A stretch of DNA of 50,311 nucleotides from a virus: the IMG/VR virus record IMGVR_UViG_3300049739_000203, positions 1-50,311 of that record; one strand, 5' to 3'. The notes beneath the pieces are model-generated. The model worked only from the letters and a program-made list of their open reading frames with translations. It had not been told where the DNA came from and searched no databases. Each line of letters begins with the position of its first letter. The first letter of the stretch is position 1. Position numbers and translations under genes: made by a program. Positions 29,901 through 39,500 of this stretch are shown here, in pieces.

Positions 29901-32900
29901 GATGTTTGTATTATTTTGAACACCGGCAACGTTGTTCTTAACTTCGTGTCCGATTAGAACATCAGAGTTGGTAGTAAACAACATCTGACTAGAACCAGAA
30001 TTACACTGTGCTGCTAGTAGAGCAAAGTATCTTCTCTCAGCACCCTTAATGGATTGCATGGCAAGAGCAAAGTTTTGGTCGCCACGTAAGAAAGTGAATG
30101 AGTTTGCAGCACCGCCAGATGCTAGTCTATCTGTTTCAATAACACCGGATGTAATATCGGATGCAGCAATCTGGTTGGAAGATAGAGATACCCAGTTATT
30201 AATATCGAATGAAGATGTATTAACACCTCTGTTAATGTTAATTGTATTTGGAGTAGGTGATGTACTATCGTTAATAGTATCGGTGTCTTCAATTTTAATA
30301 TTATTAACAATATTGCCATACAATCTGCTTTCAAGTAAAGCATTACCTTGTGCTTGTACACCAGCTCCAGGAGGAGCAGCGAATGTTATAGTAGGAGCAG
30401 TGGTATATCCAAAACCACCTTTATAACCATTGAAGTCGATGATTGTTACAGTAACTACTGTACCATTGGCAATAGTACAAGTTGCGGCAGCTGCGACTGC
30501 ACCTGCTTCTGGATTGCCACCAGCAAATGTAATTACCGGTGGGGTTACATATCCAGAACCACCGTTGTTGACATTAATTTGATATACAACACCCTTTCTG
30601 TATTCAGTTGATTGGATACGTCCAGTAGAAATGCTACCGGTAAATACATCACCAATAGTAAATGATAATGCTGGATCTACAGCAAACCCTAGGAACAAAC
30701 TAGAATTATCATTGTTTAGAATGAATGATGTGGATGTATCCTGTTGGATCGCAATATCACCAGCAAGTGCTCCTTCTAGTGAAGTTCTTTCTGCTTGGTT
30801 GGCAACAGTGAAGACACTAAATGGTCTAAGTGCTGGGATCTGGTCGATAGAAATTTTACCAGAATCAGTAAGTTCAACCAGTGCTCTAGGAACAGCATTC
30901 GTAGAGTATGGTTTGTTGATGTAAGGTCCAAGGTTGTTAGTGATATAATCTCTAACTGCCTTTTGTGTGGGTAGTTTAGAGTCGGTCGCAGTTGCGCCAC
31001 CAAGTGTGTTGGATGCGTCGAAACCAGTAACAACAACGTCGCCACCTTTCAGTTTCAAGAATTCAACTTCAGAAATTGTAACCGTACCAGTGAAAGTAAT
31101 ATTACCAGTTCTGTTTTCAATTCTAGCAAACGTACCAACTTTAAAGTCGCCAAGTTCGTCAGTACCAGAGACATATACACGTCCATACTGTTCGGAAACT
31201 TGTTCAAATGCTTCAATCTTAGTACCACCGTTCTCAGGTAGTGCTAAGTAATTAGTTCCCGAACCAGCAAATTCCCAAGTGTGGGAAGAAGAGTTAACAA
31301 TAGATGGTCTGTGTAGATTGATTGTCTTACCTAACAATGAACCAGTAGATACTGCCTGATTAGTTGCATTATCGGTTAGATCCATGGCACCACCTGTGCC
31401 ATCGTCAAATGTTAACTGAGCAGAGAAAGGAGGACCAACTGTAACTGCAGCAACAACATCAACAAAGTATTCGATGTCTGTATTAGTATTTCTATAACCA
31501 TCAATTTTAGCAACATAATGCTCTAGTGGTTCTCTTCCTAAACCAGTTACTGTTAGAATAGTTCTACCAGTAGGAGTAGAAGAAACGTTAGAGATTGTTG
31601 CAATATCAAATGTATATGGATCTTCTCTAAATCCAATACCTCTTAGAGCATACTGTCCGAAGTTAGTAGCGGAGTTGGTGATAGATGCATAACCACCAGA
31701 TTCACAAAGAACGCCATCAGCACAGAAGATAACAAAGACAGAAACTAACTGAGTATAACCATCGTTTATAACTTTATAACCTGTGCCACCAAAAGATACA
31801 ATCGTGAATGCCGCAGCAACCATCGACTTACCCTGATTAGGGAAGGATGCGGATCCATCTAGTTCAAGACCAGGGAAAGGACAGTTAGGTTGTTTGACCT
31901 TACTACCATCAATTAGAGCACCACCACCACCTAGGAAGGAGATAACAGATGCATTTTGAGTGTATGGTGATGCTTCGATGATAGGATTATCATCAAAGTC
32001 ACCCCGAATTGCCATTCTTACATTATTGGAATCATAGATAAAATTATCAGGATATGTTATTAGCAATGCTGGATCAAATAATGTTCCAAAAGTTTTAACT
32101 GTTGTTCCAGCAGAAATTGTCTCATCTAAAATATCTTCAAACAGATCCATTATTGTATTAATGGAAGTTGCGACATTCGCACATAGTGGTGTGGAATCCA
32201 ATAAGATATTCCAATCATCAAACCTAGGAATGGTGGAAGTTACTGTAGTCGGATTGAATATAATGATCGTTCCGTTTGTTTTTGCACTAACAAATGTATG
32301 AGCAATTCCTGCTGCAGTTCCTGCGTCTCCAACGTTCAATCCAATGGCAATCATTGTCGTTCCAGTTACAGAATTGATTTCGTAACTCTTTCCGTAGTTG
32401 GAATCAAATCTGTTTGGACTTGCGTGGTTAGCAGCGCCACCACCCATATCACAGGAGAAAGTGATAGCATCTTCTGTAAACGCAATTCTGTCTCCTACCT
32501 GTGGAATACCACCACCAGAAACAGGGTAAGTGATATTTAAATCACCTGTAGTAGAATTGTAAATGGCACCAACTGGTGTTACAGAATCGACTACACCATC
32601 AGACCAGTTACGCATTGTTTCCAATGCATATATTTTAACTCTCTGGAAAGCATATATCGTAGAAGGACGCTGCGCTTCGGCAATACCAGTTAACTGAACA
32701 CCAGTGAAGTATGATTCAGCAACAGTAACAATTCCATTATTGCCACCAAGTACCAAGTCTTTGATAAGACCATCAAGTACAATTCTAATATCTCTACGAC
32801 ATTTTCTTTGGTTGGTATCGCTAAGATTTAATGAAGGAAATTGTGCTTCCGTATCAATAAGTGCTTGATCAGCAATAAGATCTTTATTTCTAGAAATTAA

Positions 32901-35900
32901 ATACGCAGCATCTAGATATGTGCCGGACGCATTATTGGTAATGACATCAGACCAAAGGAATGATAAAGTATCAATAGCAGATGCTACGTTAGCACAAGCA
33001 GGTGTTCCTGCAGTTAATGTAATAATAGTATCATCAAAATATCTTGGTAAAGATGAATGTAGTGGTGTGTAGATGGGATCCGATGGAGCACCATTTTCGG
33101 TTCTCCAGTTCCTCATACAATAAATTGCTAGTTCTCTAGCATATTCAATAGCACGAGCATTTTGAATAATTTCATCTTCAATGTAAGTAATCTTACCATC
33201 TACAATATATTTTTGAGCTGCTTCAATTACATTATGATTAGATCCAAATTCTAAATCTCTAATGATTGCGTTAATAAAGTGAACAATATCTTCTTTACAC
33301 TGACTATCACCATCACTGCCAGTAGCACTTGGTGAACTATAAGATGGATAAACTTTTTGACCAGCATCACATTCTAGAGTCATTCCCTCTAGTTTGATGT
33401 GATCATCTTCATTCAAACCCGCAACAAGACTATCTGTTGTTACAGTTGCAACACCAGTTACAGCGTTACTGTAAACAAAGTTTAAAACGTTATAAGTAGT
33501 ACCACCAAACTTTACAGTACCACCAGAAACATATGTGTGAGATTGTTCTGCAAGACCTACAAAAATATCAAATGAGTTTCCGCTGATATTATATGCAGAG
33601 TAGAAGTATCTTGCAAATTGATCGTTAATTTTACCTACGACTTCATCAGCAATAAAATCTCTATTGTTACGCAGTAACGTACAGGCGTCTTGGAACCTCC
33701 TATCTACAGGAGAACTAATTGGGAATGTGTTTGGGGAGTTAAGTAGCGATAAGGTAATAGATTTTGTTGCTGTCTTAACAGTTGCAAATTGACCTGGATC
33801 AAATTCCGCATCAGTAAGAGCTGGCATTTTTTTAGGAATGACAAATCGTCTGCAACGACCATCAGCATCTTCTAATACTTTATAAATTCTCTGTCTGCCA
33901 TTTAACGCAGATAGATCAGGTGAAGAAGTTGGGAGACCTTCAATTAAGATCTCTTGACCTTCTTTAAAGTCATGTGTATTATTTCTGCCAACCAGAGCAT
34001 TTGTATAAAATACAATACCACCAAGATCTTCTGCATTCCCAAATTGGGTGCCTTGGAATCCACCAGTTGCAATACTGGTATCTCCTTGTAATGAGAAATC
34101 TAATCTGGAGATAGGCAAAAGTGATGTGTAATCTTCATCTACAGAAACAACTTCTCCCTCAGCACGAATTGATTTGAGAGCTGTAGTATTTAATGTTTCT
34201 ACCTGAGCATTTCCGGTAAATACTTCAATAGACGCAGTTTGAATTGCGGTCCATCCAGTAGATCCAAGAACAGGTAAGTAACTAACTTCCCATGAAGTTG
34301 GATTGTTGATATCATTTGGTTCAATTTGAGTTACTTCGTAGTAACCAGCAGAAGGAGTAAATATTGCATTACCATCATCACTTAAATATACGTATGTTCC
34401 AGCTGGGGTTATAGAAGTTGGATCAGTGCTAAATGTAATTTTGTTTGCAGAAGTTGTTCCGGTAGACGTTAATGCTAAGGGACTTCCTACGCTATAACTA
34501 ATAGAAGTTACAAAATTAAATTGTTCTCCCTCAACAAAAGAACCACTATCTAGTGTAATATCAAGAGTACCACTAATGTATGCACTAGGACCAGTAATAT
34601 CATCAAATACAACTTTTTGTATATTTGCTCTGGAACCAGTGTTAACACCAATTACGCTCAATCCAGTAATTAAAGTAGATAGACCAGTGTTATTTTGGAA
34701 TGTAACTCTGAACTGTTGTGGTCCAAAAATTTGATGACCGATTGGGAAACTAGTACCAAAATCTCCATTGACATCAGCATCAATTAAGATACGCTGTTTA
34801 TCGTCAAAGACCATTGCGAAATCCCAAGTCGCAACTGCATCGCCATTGGAATCAATCTTATCTCTGTAAGTGACACCAGTAACGTAGTTTTTATCACCAA
34901 ACTTGAAGATATGCTTGCCGGGGTTGGCAGGTCTGATAATTACGAGACGAAGGTTATCGCCAACAACTGATGCGTCAGGTGGCAGTGAAATTGGGTTATC
35001 TTCTACGTAGTCACCACCAGAAACAATAAGGGTCTCCTTAACACCAGGAGTCGCCCATGCAAGTTGTGCTGCTTTCTTGATAGAACGAACTGGGTTTACG
35101 GCAGAACGACCATCGTTTAAGTCAGAACCAATAGTTTGTGAAACGTAAATACGACCACCAACGTCATTCGTTGCTAGGTTGAGGACGTATTCTGTAGTAG
35201 CAATCTTGTCTGATCTATCTCCTAGTAAAGGAGTAATAGAACGAGGGAATACCCCAGATGCACCAGTTTCTGAATATCCAAAATCATTTTCGTCAACTAC
35301 ACGAAAACCAATATGTTTGAAATTAACTTCACCATTTAGTGCTTCGCCATCCGTATGAACAGGTGCGCTAGATCCAGTTTGTCCTGAGTTTAATGCTTGA
35401 TATACGTTCTGTCCAAAGTACCTGTACGCATTTTCCTGTAGAATAATATTCGAGGACCATAAAGTACCCGAATTATTAATATAAGTTTTTAGAGAGGGTG
35501 CTCTAAATGCTGCGTTTGGAGTAACGAAGTTGTCGATATCCAAGTTGAGGATTCTCGCCGTATCGGAAATGATAGACGTAGAGGTTCTAATAGCACCGTT
35601 GATGTCAAGTTCAAAATCAACAGTATCAAGTAATGCCTCAGCAGAAGCACCAACACCGCCACCAGCTTGAATGGTAACTGTAGGAGCTTGAGTATATCCA
35701 CTGCCGGGATCATTGACAGCAATAGATACAACCTGACCATTAAAGATAAATGCAGAACCCTGTGCTTGGACTCCACCCCCACCAATAGGTGCCGATATTG
35801 TTATAATTGGTGGCGAAATATATCCAGAACCACCAGTTAAAATTTTAACATCATTAACTCTCTGCCCCGTTCTATTAATACCAACACGGGGTAAACCCGT

Positions 35901-36038
35901 ATTAGCATCTAACTGCGTCCTTAGAATTTCTTTTTCTAATGAACCTGTACCGCCTCTAACAGTAAGTTCATTATCACCGACCAGCTTAGGTTTGGAACCC
36001 TGAAACTTTTCCTTATCGGAATTAATATGAATTGACAT
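26955..36038 (-). CDS. Giant tail fibre protein, 3027 aa
   Basis: A 3027-residue fibre-type virion protein. Layout: an N-terminal part with two GGSGYxxPP-type repeats (67-124); a pectin-lyase-like start at ~296-395 (RIYVSQTIGSDLNDGRSAVN, then SVVGDNLRLVIIRPANPGKH); and a helical repeat region 780-1300 with Cys-containing units. A TDSKLPTQKAVRDYI motif occurs at 1686-1700, further GGxGY repeats at 1826-2158, and two DSGLDADLLDG-like units at 2230 and 2388. Four VGVNxTxPxxxLDVxGD-type units lie between 2708 and 2963. The C-terminus is TVTINSGGNWAIV, with no S74 chaperone domain. It is probably a trimeric long fibre, with the glycine-rich protein next door as its tip. A CTAAATAC motif lies 39 nt upstream. 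Confidence 0.82.
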   Translation of the reverse strand: MSIHINSDKEKFQGSKPKLVGDNELTVRGGTGSLEKEILRTQLDANTGLPRVGINRTGQRVNDVKILTGGSGYISPPIITISAPIGGGGVQAQGSAFIFNGQVVSIAVNDPGSGYTQAPTVTIQAGGGVGASAEALLDTVDFELDINGAIRTSTSIISDTARILNLDIDNFVTPNAAFRAPSLKTYINNSGTLWSSNIILQENAYRYFGQNVYQALNSGQTGSSAPVHTDGEALNGEVNFKHIGFRVVDENDFGYSETGASGVFPRSITPLLGDRSDKIATTEYVLNLATNDVGGRIYVSQTIGSDLNDGRSAVNPVRSIKKAAQLAWATPGVKETLIVSGGDYVEDNPISLPPDASVVGDNLRLVIIRPANPGKHIFKFGDKNYVTGVTYRDKIDSNGDAVATWDFAMVFDDKQRILIDADVNGDFGTSFPIGHQIFGPQQFRVTFQNNTGLSTLITGLSVIGVNTGSRANIQKVVFDDITGPSAYISGTLDITLDSGSFVEGEQFNFVTSISYSVGSPLALTSTGTTSANKITFSTDPTSITPAGTYVYLSDDGNAIFTPSAGYYEVTQIEPNDINNPTSWEVSYLPVLGSTGWTAIQTASIEVFTGNAQVETLNTTALKSIRAEGEVVSVDEDYTSLLPISRLDFSLQGDTSIATGGFQGTQFGNAEDLGGIVFYTNALVGRNNTHDFKEGQEILIEGLPTSSPDLSALNGRQRIYKVLEDADGRCRRFVIPKKMPALTDAEFDPGQFATVKTATKSITLSLLNSPNTFPISSPVDRRFQDACTLLRNNRDFIADEVVGKINDQFARYFYSAYNISGNSFDIFVGLAEQSHTYVSGGTVKFGGTTYNVLNFVYSNAVTGVATVTTDSLVAGLNEDDHIKLEGMTLECDAGQKVYPSYSSPSATGSDGDSQCKEDIVHFINAIIRDLEFGSNHNVIEAAQKYIVDGKITYIEDEIIQNARAIEYARELAIYCMRNWRTENGAPSDPIYTPLHSSLPRYFDDTIITLTAGTPACANVASAIDTLSFLWSDVITNNASGTYLDAAYLISRNKDLIADQALIDTEAQFPSLNLSDTNQRKCRRDIRIVLDGLIKDLVLGGNNGIVTVAESYFTGVQLTGIAEAQRPSTIYAFQRVKIYALETMRNWSDGVVDSVTPVGAIYNSTTGDLNITYPVSGGGIPQVGDRIAFTEDAITFSCDMGGGAANHASPNRFDSNYGKSYEINSVTGTTMIAIGLNVGDAGTAAGIAHTFVSAKTNGTIIIFNPTTVTSTIPRFDDWNILLDSTPLCANVATSINTIMDLFEDILDETISAGTTVKTFGTLFDPALLITYPDNFIYDSNNVRMAIRGDFDDNPIIEASPYTQNASVISFLGGGGALIDGSKVKQPNCPFPGLELDGSASFPNQGKSMVAAAFTIVSFGGTGYKVINDGYTQLVSVFVIFCADGVLCESGGYASITNSATNFGQYALRGIGFREDPYTFDIATISNVSSTPTGRTILTVTGLGREPLEHYVAKIDGYRNTNTDIEYFVDVVAAVTVGPPFSAQLTFDDGTGGAMDLTDNATNQAVSTGSLLGKTINLHRPSIVNSSSHTWEFAGSGTNYLALPENGGTKIEAFEQVSEQYGRVYVSGTDELGDFKVGTFARIENRTGNITFTGTVTISEVEFLKLKGGDVVVTGFDASNTLGGATATDSKLPTQKAVRDYITNNLGPYINKPYSTNAVPRALVELTDSGKISIDQIPALRPFSVFTVANQAERTSLEGALAGDIAIQQDTSTSFILNNDNSSLFLGFAVDPALSFTIGDVFTGSISTGRIQSTEYRKGVVYQINVNNGGSGYVTPPVITFAGGNPEAGAVAAAATCTIANGTVVTVTIIDFNGYKGGFGYTTAPTITFAAPPGAGVQAQGNALLESRLYGNIVNNIKIEDTDTINDSTSPTPNTININRGVNTSSFDINNWVSLSSNQIAASDITSGVIETDRLASGGAANSFTFLRGDQNFALAMQSIKGAERRYFALLAAQCNSGSSQMLFTTNSDVLIGHEVKNNVAGVQNNTNITGVITAAGLTTVALNNPVTQNIPINTIIEFERGESPMTFESTYTLGGFVDAVIVANGGSGYTNGQYFDVELQGGTGTGLKANIVVSGNAVTDLTVTDGGSGYNADYAITVSPTEIGAGSNLVLNAKVSTVNRQYANVAIDITRVSDLTISADLYGTIGVSRYKKAQFNIGQAGNGSVELKTGPDSGLDADLLDGQQGNYYTNASNLFSGTIPSDRLNGTYNIDVSGSSNNTIRLQTGTNNPTSNPDPNSFVEGAISNTVFNSSNGLGSAYPSVNTGIGSGTSTKHLVLTLRNGASGFDASFGGVRQLAFANDDNMYLRGSGNGVTTWNSWARVWSSLNDGVDSGLDADRLDNRQGTWYQDALNINYGTLSENRLPRFISETKFRDKITIKSFSGDPKYRIYVSGQILNTAPFIPGDPTNPSINLYNANAQGVGSFVLDNVITNDDLTDNFNDYTILIGRLTSGNFVGALTIGTASNRVEFDDFTIEDGNTVEVANFQSNGGVAELQLGRKDGNTSSPSIIFNSSQLSANFNAKIEASGGNATDGSGALNVSVVNANAFTINNQVIWNAGNILFSSSNVPNYAVQRDASGNFSAGTITADVTGASSLNVLKTGDTMTGPLVLTGSGSNLTVSGTTNLNSFVNVADDFNVDSGVLFVDVSANEVGVNTTNPVANLDVVGDLGIFVRTSTDSVGAQIRFSDLGSAAQNGKIEYYHSDSNTPNSQYNEAFFIEGTETKLALQVTGDILATRRMGVGLTREPNFTFEVAGNGCFNDGLTIDQANDNSGAPISFRGASSYRNFRVGNQLVGNHLFTIQASTNNGGTTWNGTPAISIKGDVNAVSINTTSTSGVDPESNTTRNYKLNVQGDMNINGQFFQNNAEFVTSRWTEATNNLDIYRISKVGVNKTDPVYELDVSGDIQVANGTLYSNGVKQWIDSYGIFKSNSNTVAEDVTIPANINCVSAGPITIATGYTVTINSGGNWAIV
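27150..27917 (-). repeat. Degenerate repeats at the C-terminus of the giant fibre
   Basis: Within residues 2708-2963 the pattern VGV-x-x-T-x-P-x-x-x-L-x-V-x-G-D recurs: VGVNTTNPVANLDVVGDL, MGVGLTREPNFTFEVAG, and VGVNKTDPVYELDVSGDI, with a partial YKLNVQGD copy. Such units precede the end of many phage fibres. Confidence 0.6.
32139..33701 (-). repeat. Internal helical repeats in the giant fibre
   Basis: Residues 780-1300 contain recurring helices: TLLRNNRDFIADEV (787) and YLISRNKDLIADQA (1046); CKEDIVHFINAIIRDLEFGS (914) and CRRDIRIVLDGLIKDLVLGG (1080); TPACANVASAIDTL (1012) and TPLCANVATSINTI (1283). The spacing suggests two to three ancestral duplications. Confidence 0.65.
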
Positions 36039-36077
36039 GTCGCAGTCTAACTCCCAGAACCTGTATTATCCTCAGTT

Positions 36078-36085
36078 GTATTTAG
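36078..36085 (-). promoter_or_regulatory. Late-promoter-like motif CTAAATAC for the giant fibre
   Basis: CTAAATAC on the minus strand in the 52-nt gap before the 3027-codon gene, 39 nt from its ATG. This is one of the few copies that does not share bases with a stop codon. Confidence 0.45.
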
Positions 36086-36090
36086 CATTC

Positions 36091-36591
36091 TCATGCCCAC
36101 TCAAGTGTTGTAACTTGAGTTGATACTGCCCATTTAATAGTAGATGTTGTGCCTGCTCTAATAGTAGTATAAGAAAATCTATTAGTTGCTCCCACTGGAG
36201 TAATTGACCAAGTTTGACCCGCAGGAATATCATCTTTGATGATTGTTTCCATAGTTGACATTACAGTAACTGAACCTACTCCGTCGCAATACACCGCAGA
36301 TTCTAATTTACTTGTGAAGATAACACCAGAAGCATTTACTGCAATAATATGTCCAGTAATAAAATTCATGGTGCTATTAGCAATAGGAATTTGTGCTCCT
36401 ACGCCATCTAATTCTAGAGATGCTGTGTTGATACCTCTTAAAATATATGTGGTAGTATTACTATCTGCATAGTTAGAGTTTTTAATTTCTAAAGTATTCA
36501 GATCTTTACCATTTCGACTTTCATCGACAATCACAGTTTTTCCGATAGAAAAACCACCTGCGGAATCAAATTTTTCGATTGTAGTTGCCAT
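36091..36591 (-). CDS. Small virion structural protein, 166 aa
   Basis: A 166-residue beta-rich protein starting MATTIEKFDSAGGFSIGKTV. It contains DESRNGKDLNTLEIKNSNYA and ends STIKWAVSTQVTTLEWA. Alternating hydrophobic/polar strands, few charges and abundant Thr/Ser are typical of small phage surface or baseplate-associated proteins. It lies between the two giant fibre-type genes, one base after the 1834-codon gene stop, so it is likely co-translated with it. I have the impression that this type is common in cyanomyoviruses, but the exact structural role is not known to me. Confidence 0.62.
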   Translation of the reverse strand: MATTIEKFDSAGGFSIGKTVIVDESRNGKDLNTLEIKNSNYADSNTTTYILRGINTASLELDGVGAQIPIANSTMNFITGHIIAVNASGVIFTSKLESAVYCDGVGSVTVMSTMETIIKDDIPAGQTWSITPVGATNRFSYTTIRAGTTSTIKWAVSTQVTTLEWA

Positions 36592-36592
36592 T

Positions 36593-39500
36593 TTAGTTCT
36601 TGGTAATTGTGGATGAGAAAGTAATAACTACGGTATTTGTAGTAGGAACATCAGCTCCTAATGTAATATTTAACCTTGCTTCATTTCCAGAAGTAAATTC
36701 AAACTCTGGAACAATCAATTGGTATCCAGTTCTTAAGTTTCCATACTCTGTATGGAATATATCTGTACCATCATCTGTTACACCAAATTCAATAAATTCT
36801 TTAGAACCATCTGCTTGATTTTCTGCCACTACAACTACCTTTGCTCCTTTAGCAACAGTTGTATCATATATGTTGGAACCACCATTATTCGCAGAACCTT
36901 TAATCAAAGTTACTTTCTCAGATGAAATTTTAATATCTGCAAGTTCAAATTCTTTAAGATCTCCATCAAAGACCTTAACTCCATTATAGTTACCAGTGCC
37001 AAAACCAGTGTTTAGATATACATCACCTTGATCATCCAATCTAAGAATAGGATCTACATAGATGCCTGTGGAAACACCAAGATCAAAATATGGTTTTGAA
37101 GTATGTAGGAATGTCCTAGTTGTATCAGTATTATCAAATGTAGTTTCTGCATTATTAAATGTCATTAAGTTTGCAGTAATCTCAAACTGATTGCTTGATT
37201 GCGATCTGATTGTATCTACGGTATAGAAATCAAGTGCTGACGTGGTGAGTTGTAATGAGTTGTTTCCATCATTGTAGAAGTATAAAATATTTTCATTAGC
37301 ACCAGGAACGGTTTCCGGAATAATATAAGTGTTTTGATCAACGTCTTTGACACCACCAAGAGAACCCCAGTTGGTTCCATCATAACCTTCATATGTTAGA
37401 TTGGTTGTATTGTATCTAATAGAACCTTGCTCTGCTGTTCCTCTTTCGCCAGTAGATCCATTTGGAATTACAAGAGATGTTGCTGCATCAATAATAACTT
37501 TTTTGCCAGAGTTAGGTCTTAGAAGTAGATCACTAACATCAGTTGATACTACATTATCTGCTAATCTTAAATCGCCATTAATACTTAATGGCAAATCACC
37601 TAGAGGTCCAATTCTCAGTTCTTCAATATCCTCAAATGTTAGAGGAGCAACTGCGATTTGAGAGTATTCTAGTTGTGCAGAACCATTAGGTAGAGTGCCA
37701 CTTGTATGTGTTGGTTCACTACCACTTGTAGCAGTAGTACCAGCTCCACCACTAGGAACAAGATAAAGGTTATTCTTATACTTGAGATATTGCCCTTCCG
37801 TTACAGGAACGTTTGCTGCCCACTCTGTATATGCAGGAGCAGTCACATTCACAGAACGCATCTTCTTCATGTTGACAAATTCAAGATGATTTGGAGTGAA
37901 CCTAACCGTATTAATATTGTCGTTAATAAACCATAAAGTATTGTCGTTATTACCTACACTCTCTTCCGCTAAGATAAATGTATTTCCATCTAGATCTCTA
38001 ACACCACCTAATGACGCCCATGAAGAAGTTTGTGAACTATAACCTTCGTATTGATTTGTGTCTGTGTTAAATCTAATACAACCATCTTTTACGATACCAG
38101 CAACAGGTCTTTCTGATGTATTACCAGATGGAACAGCAATAGCAGTATTAGTTAAAACATCCGCAATTCTACCTGTATCAGGAACAAACTTAACATCAAA
38201 TCCACCAAGTGATCTGAACGAATTATCAACATTTTCAATTTTTAAGTAATCACCAATTCTTACTTCACTACCCTTGAGGATATTAGTAACAGTAAGATCA
38301 CCTGTTGTTGCCGCAAACTGAACCTTAGAACCTACGTTTAATGTAGCAGCAGTAACATTAACAATTCCAGTTAGAGGATCATCTACAGCAATGTCGATAT
38401 TTCCTGCTGCAGGACCAGAGAAATTACCACATGTAATTGCTGTAGATGTTAGTAATGTACTAATAGTCGCATTAGCAATCACAGCTTCAGTCGCTTCTGC
38501 TAATGGTGTTGTAAGTTTTTGAACTTCAAAGAAACCATCTTGTACAGTTCCTTTTACAACTTCCTCTACAATAACATCAGTTACAGATAATGAGAATCCA
38601 CTACCAAATGTCTTAGGATTATTTGTGCTAACTGTAATTTGTGCTTCATCGTTATCATCGCCACCTTCGTTTTGGTGATCAATATTTTCTGTAGAACAGA
38701 AATAATAAAGAGTAGGTGTTGTATCTGAAACTTTAATTGTTACATTTGTACCATCAACAGTAACACCATCCGTATATTGTGCACCAAAGATATTGATAAC
38801 AACTTCACCTGGTGTAGTTGGATTTGAACTCAGTGTCAATTGAGTCGCACTATCTACAGATACAACAGTTGTATTATCTCCAAGAATACCATCTCCAGAT
38901 ACTTTTTGTACAACCATACCAGCAGTAATTCCACTGGTTGAAGTGATGGTAATAATTTTACTAGTAGTTTCTAAAGTAGTACTAAGGTTTTCTCTCCTAC
39001 TAGGTGCCCAAATACCATCCCTAAATGTAGACAGAGCAAAATCATGACCGCCATTTGTTCCATCGCTAAGATCAAATACGTAACTGTTACCAGAATATAC
39101 AGTCCAAGATGGAGTCATTGTTGCTCCATTACCATCATTTAAATCAACAAAGTAACGATACTCTGTTTCGGCAGTATCAGTCTCATATCCTACTGTTGGA
39201 GCACTTGCATTTACAAGAATGTCTCCTGCAGAAAAACCGAATCTATCTACTATAATGTAATCAATGTTACCAGCAGAAGTTGCCACTTTACGAACAACTA
39301 CAGGATCACCAGCAGCATTGACAGAGTTAACTGTGATTGTCAGGTTATCGGCAGGTGTATTACCACCAATAGATGCGCCAGGAATTGTGATAGTATCATT
39401 ATCTGCGTAGAAAGATCCTTCAGATCCTGTAGTAATTACGGCGGACAGAATAGCACCAGTGTTGTCTCTTTGTATATCAAAGGTAGCACCAACGCCATTT

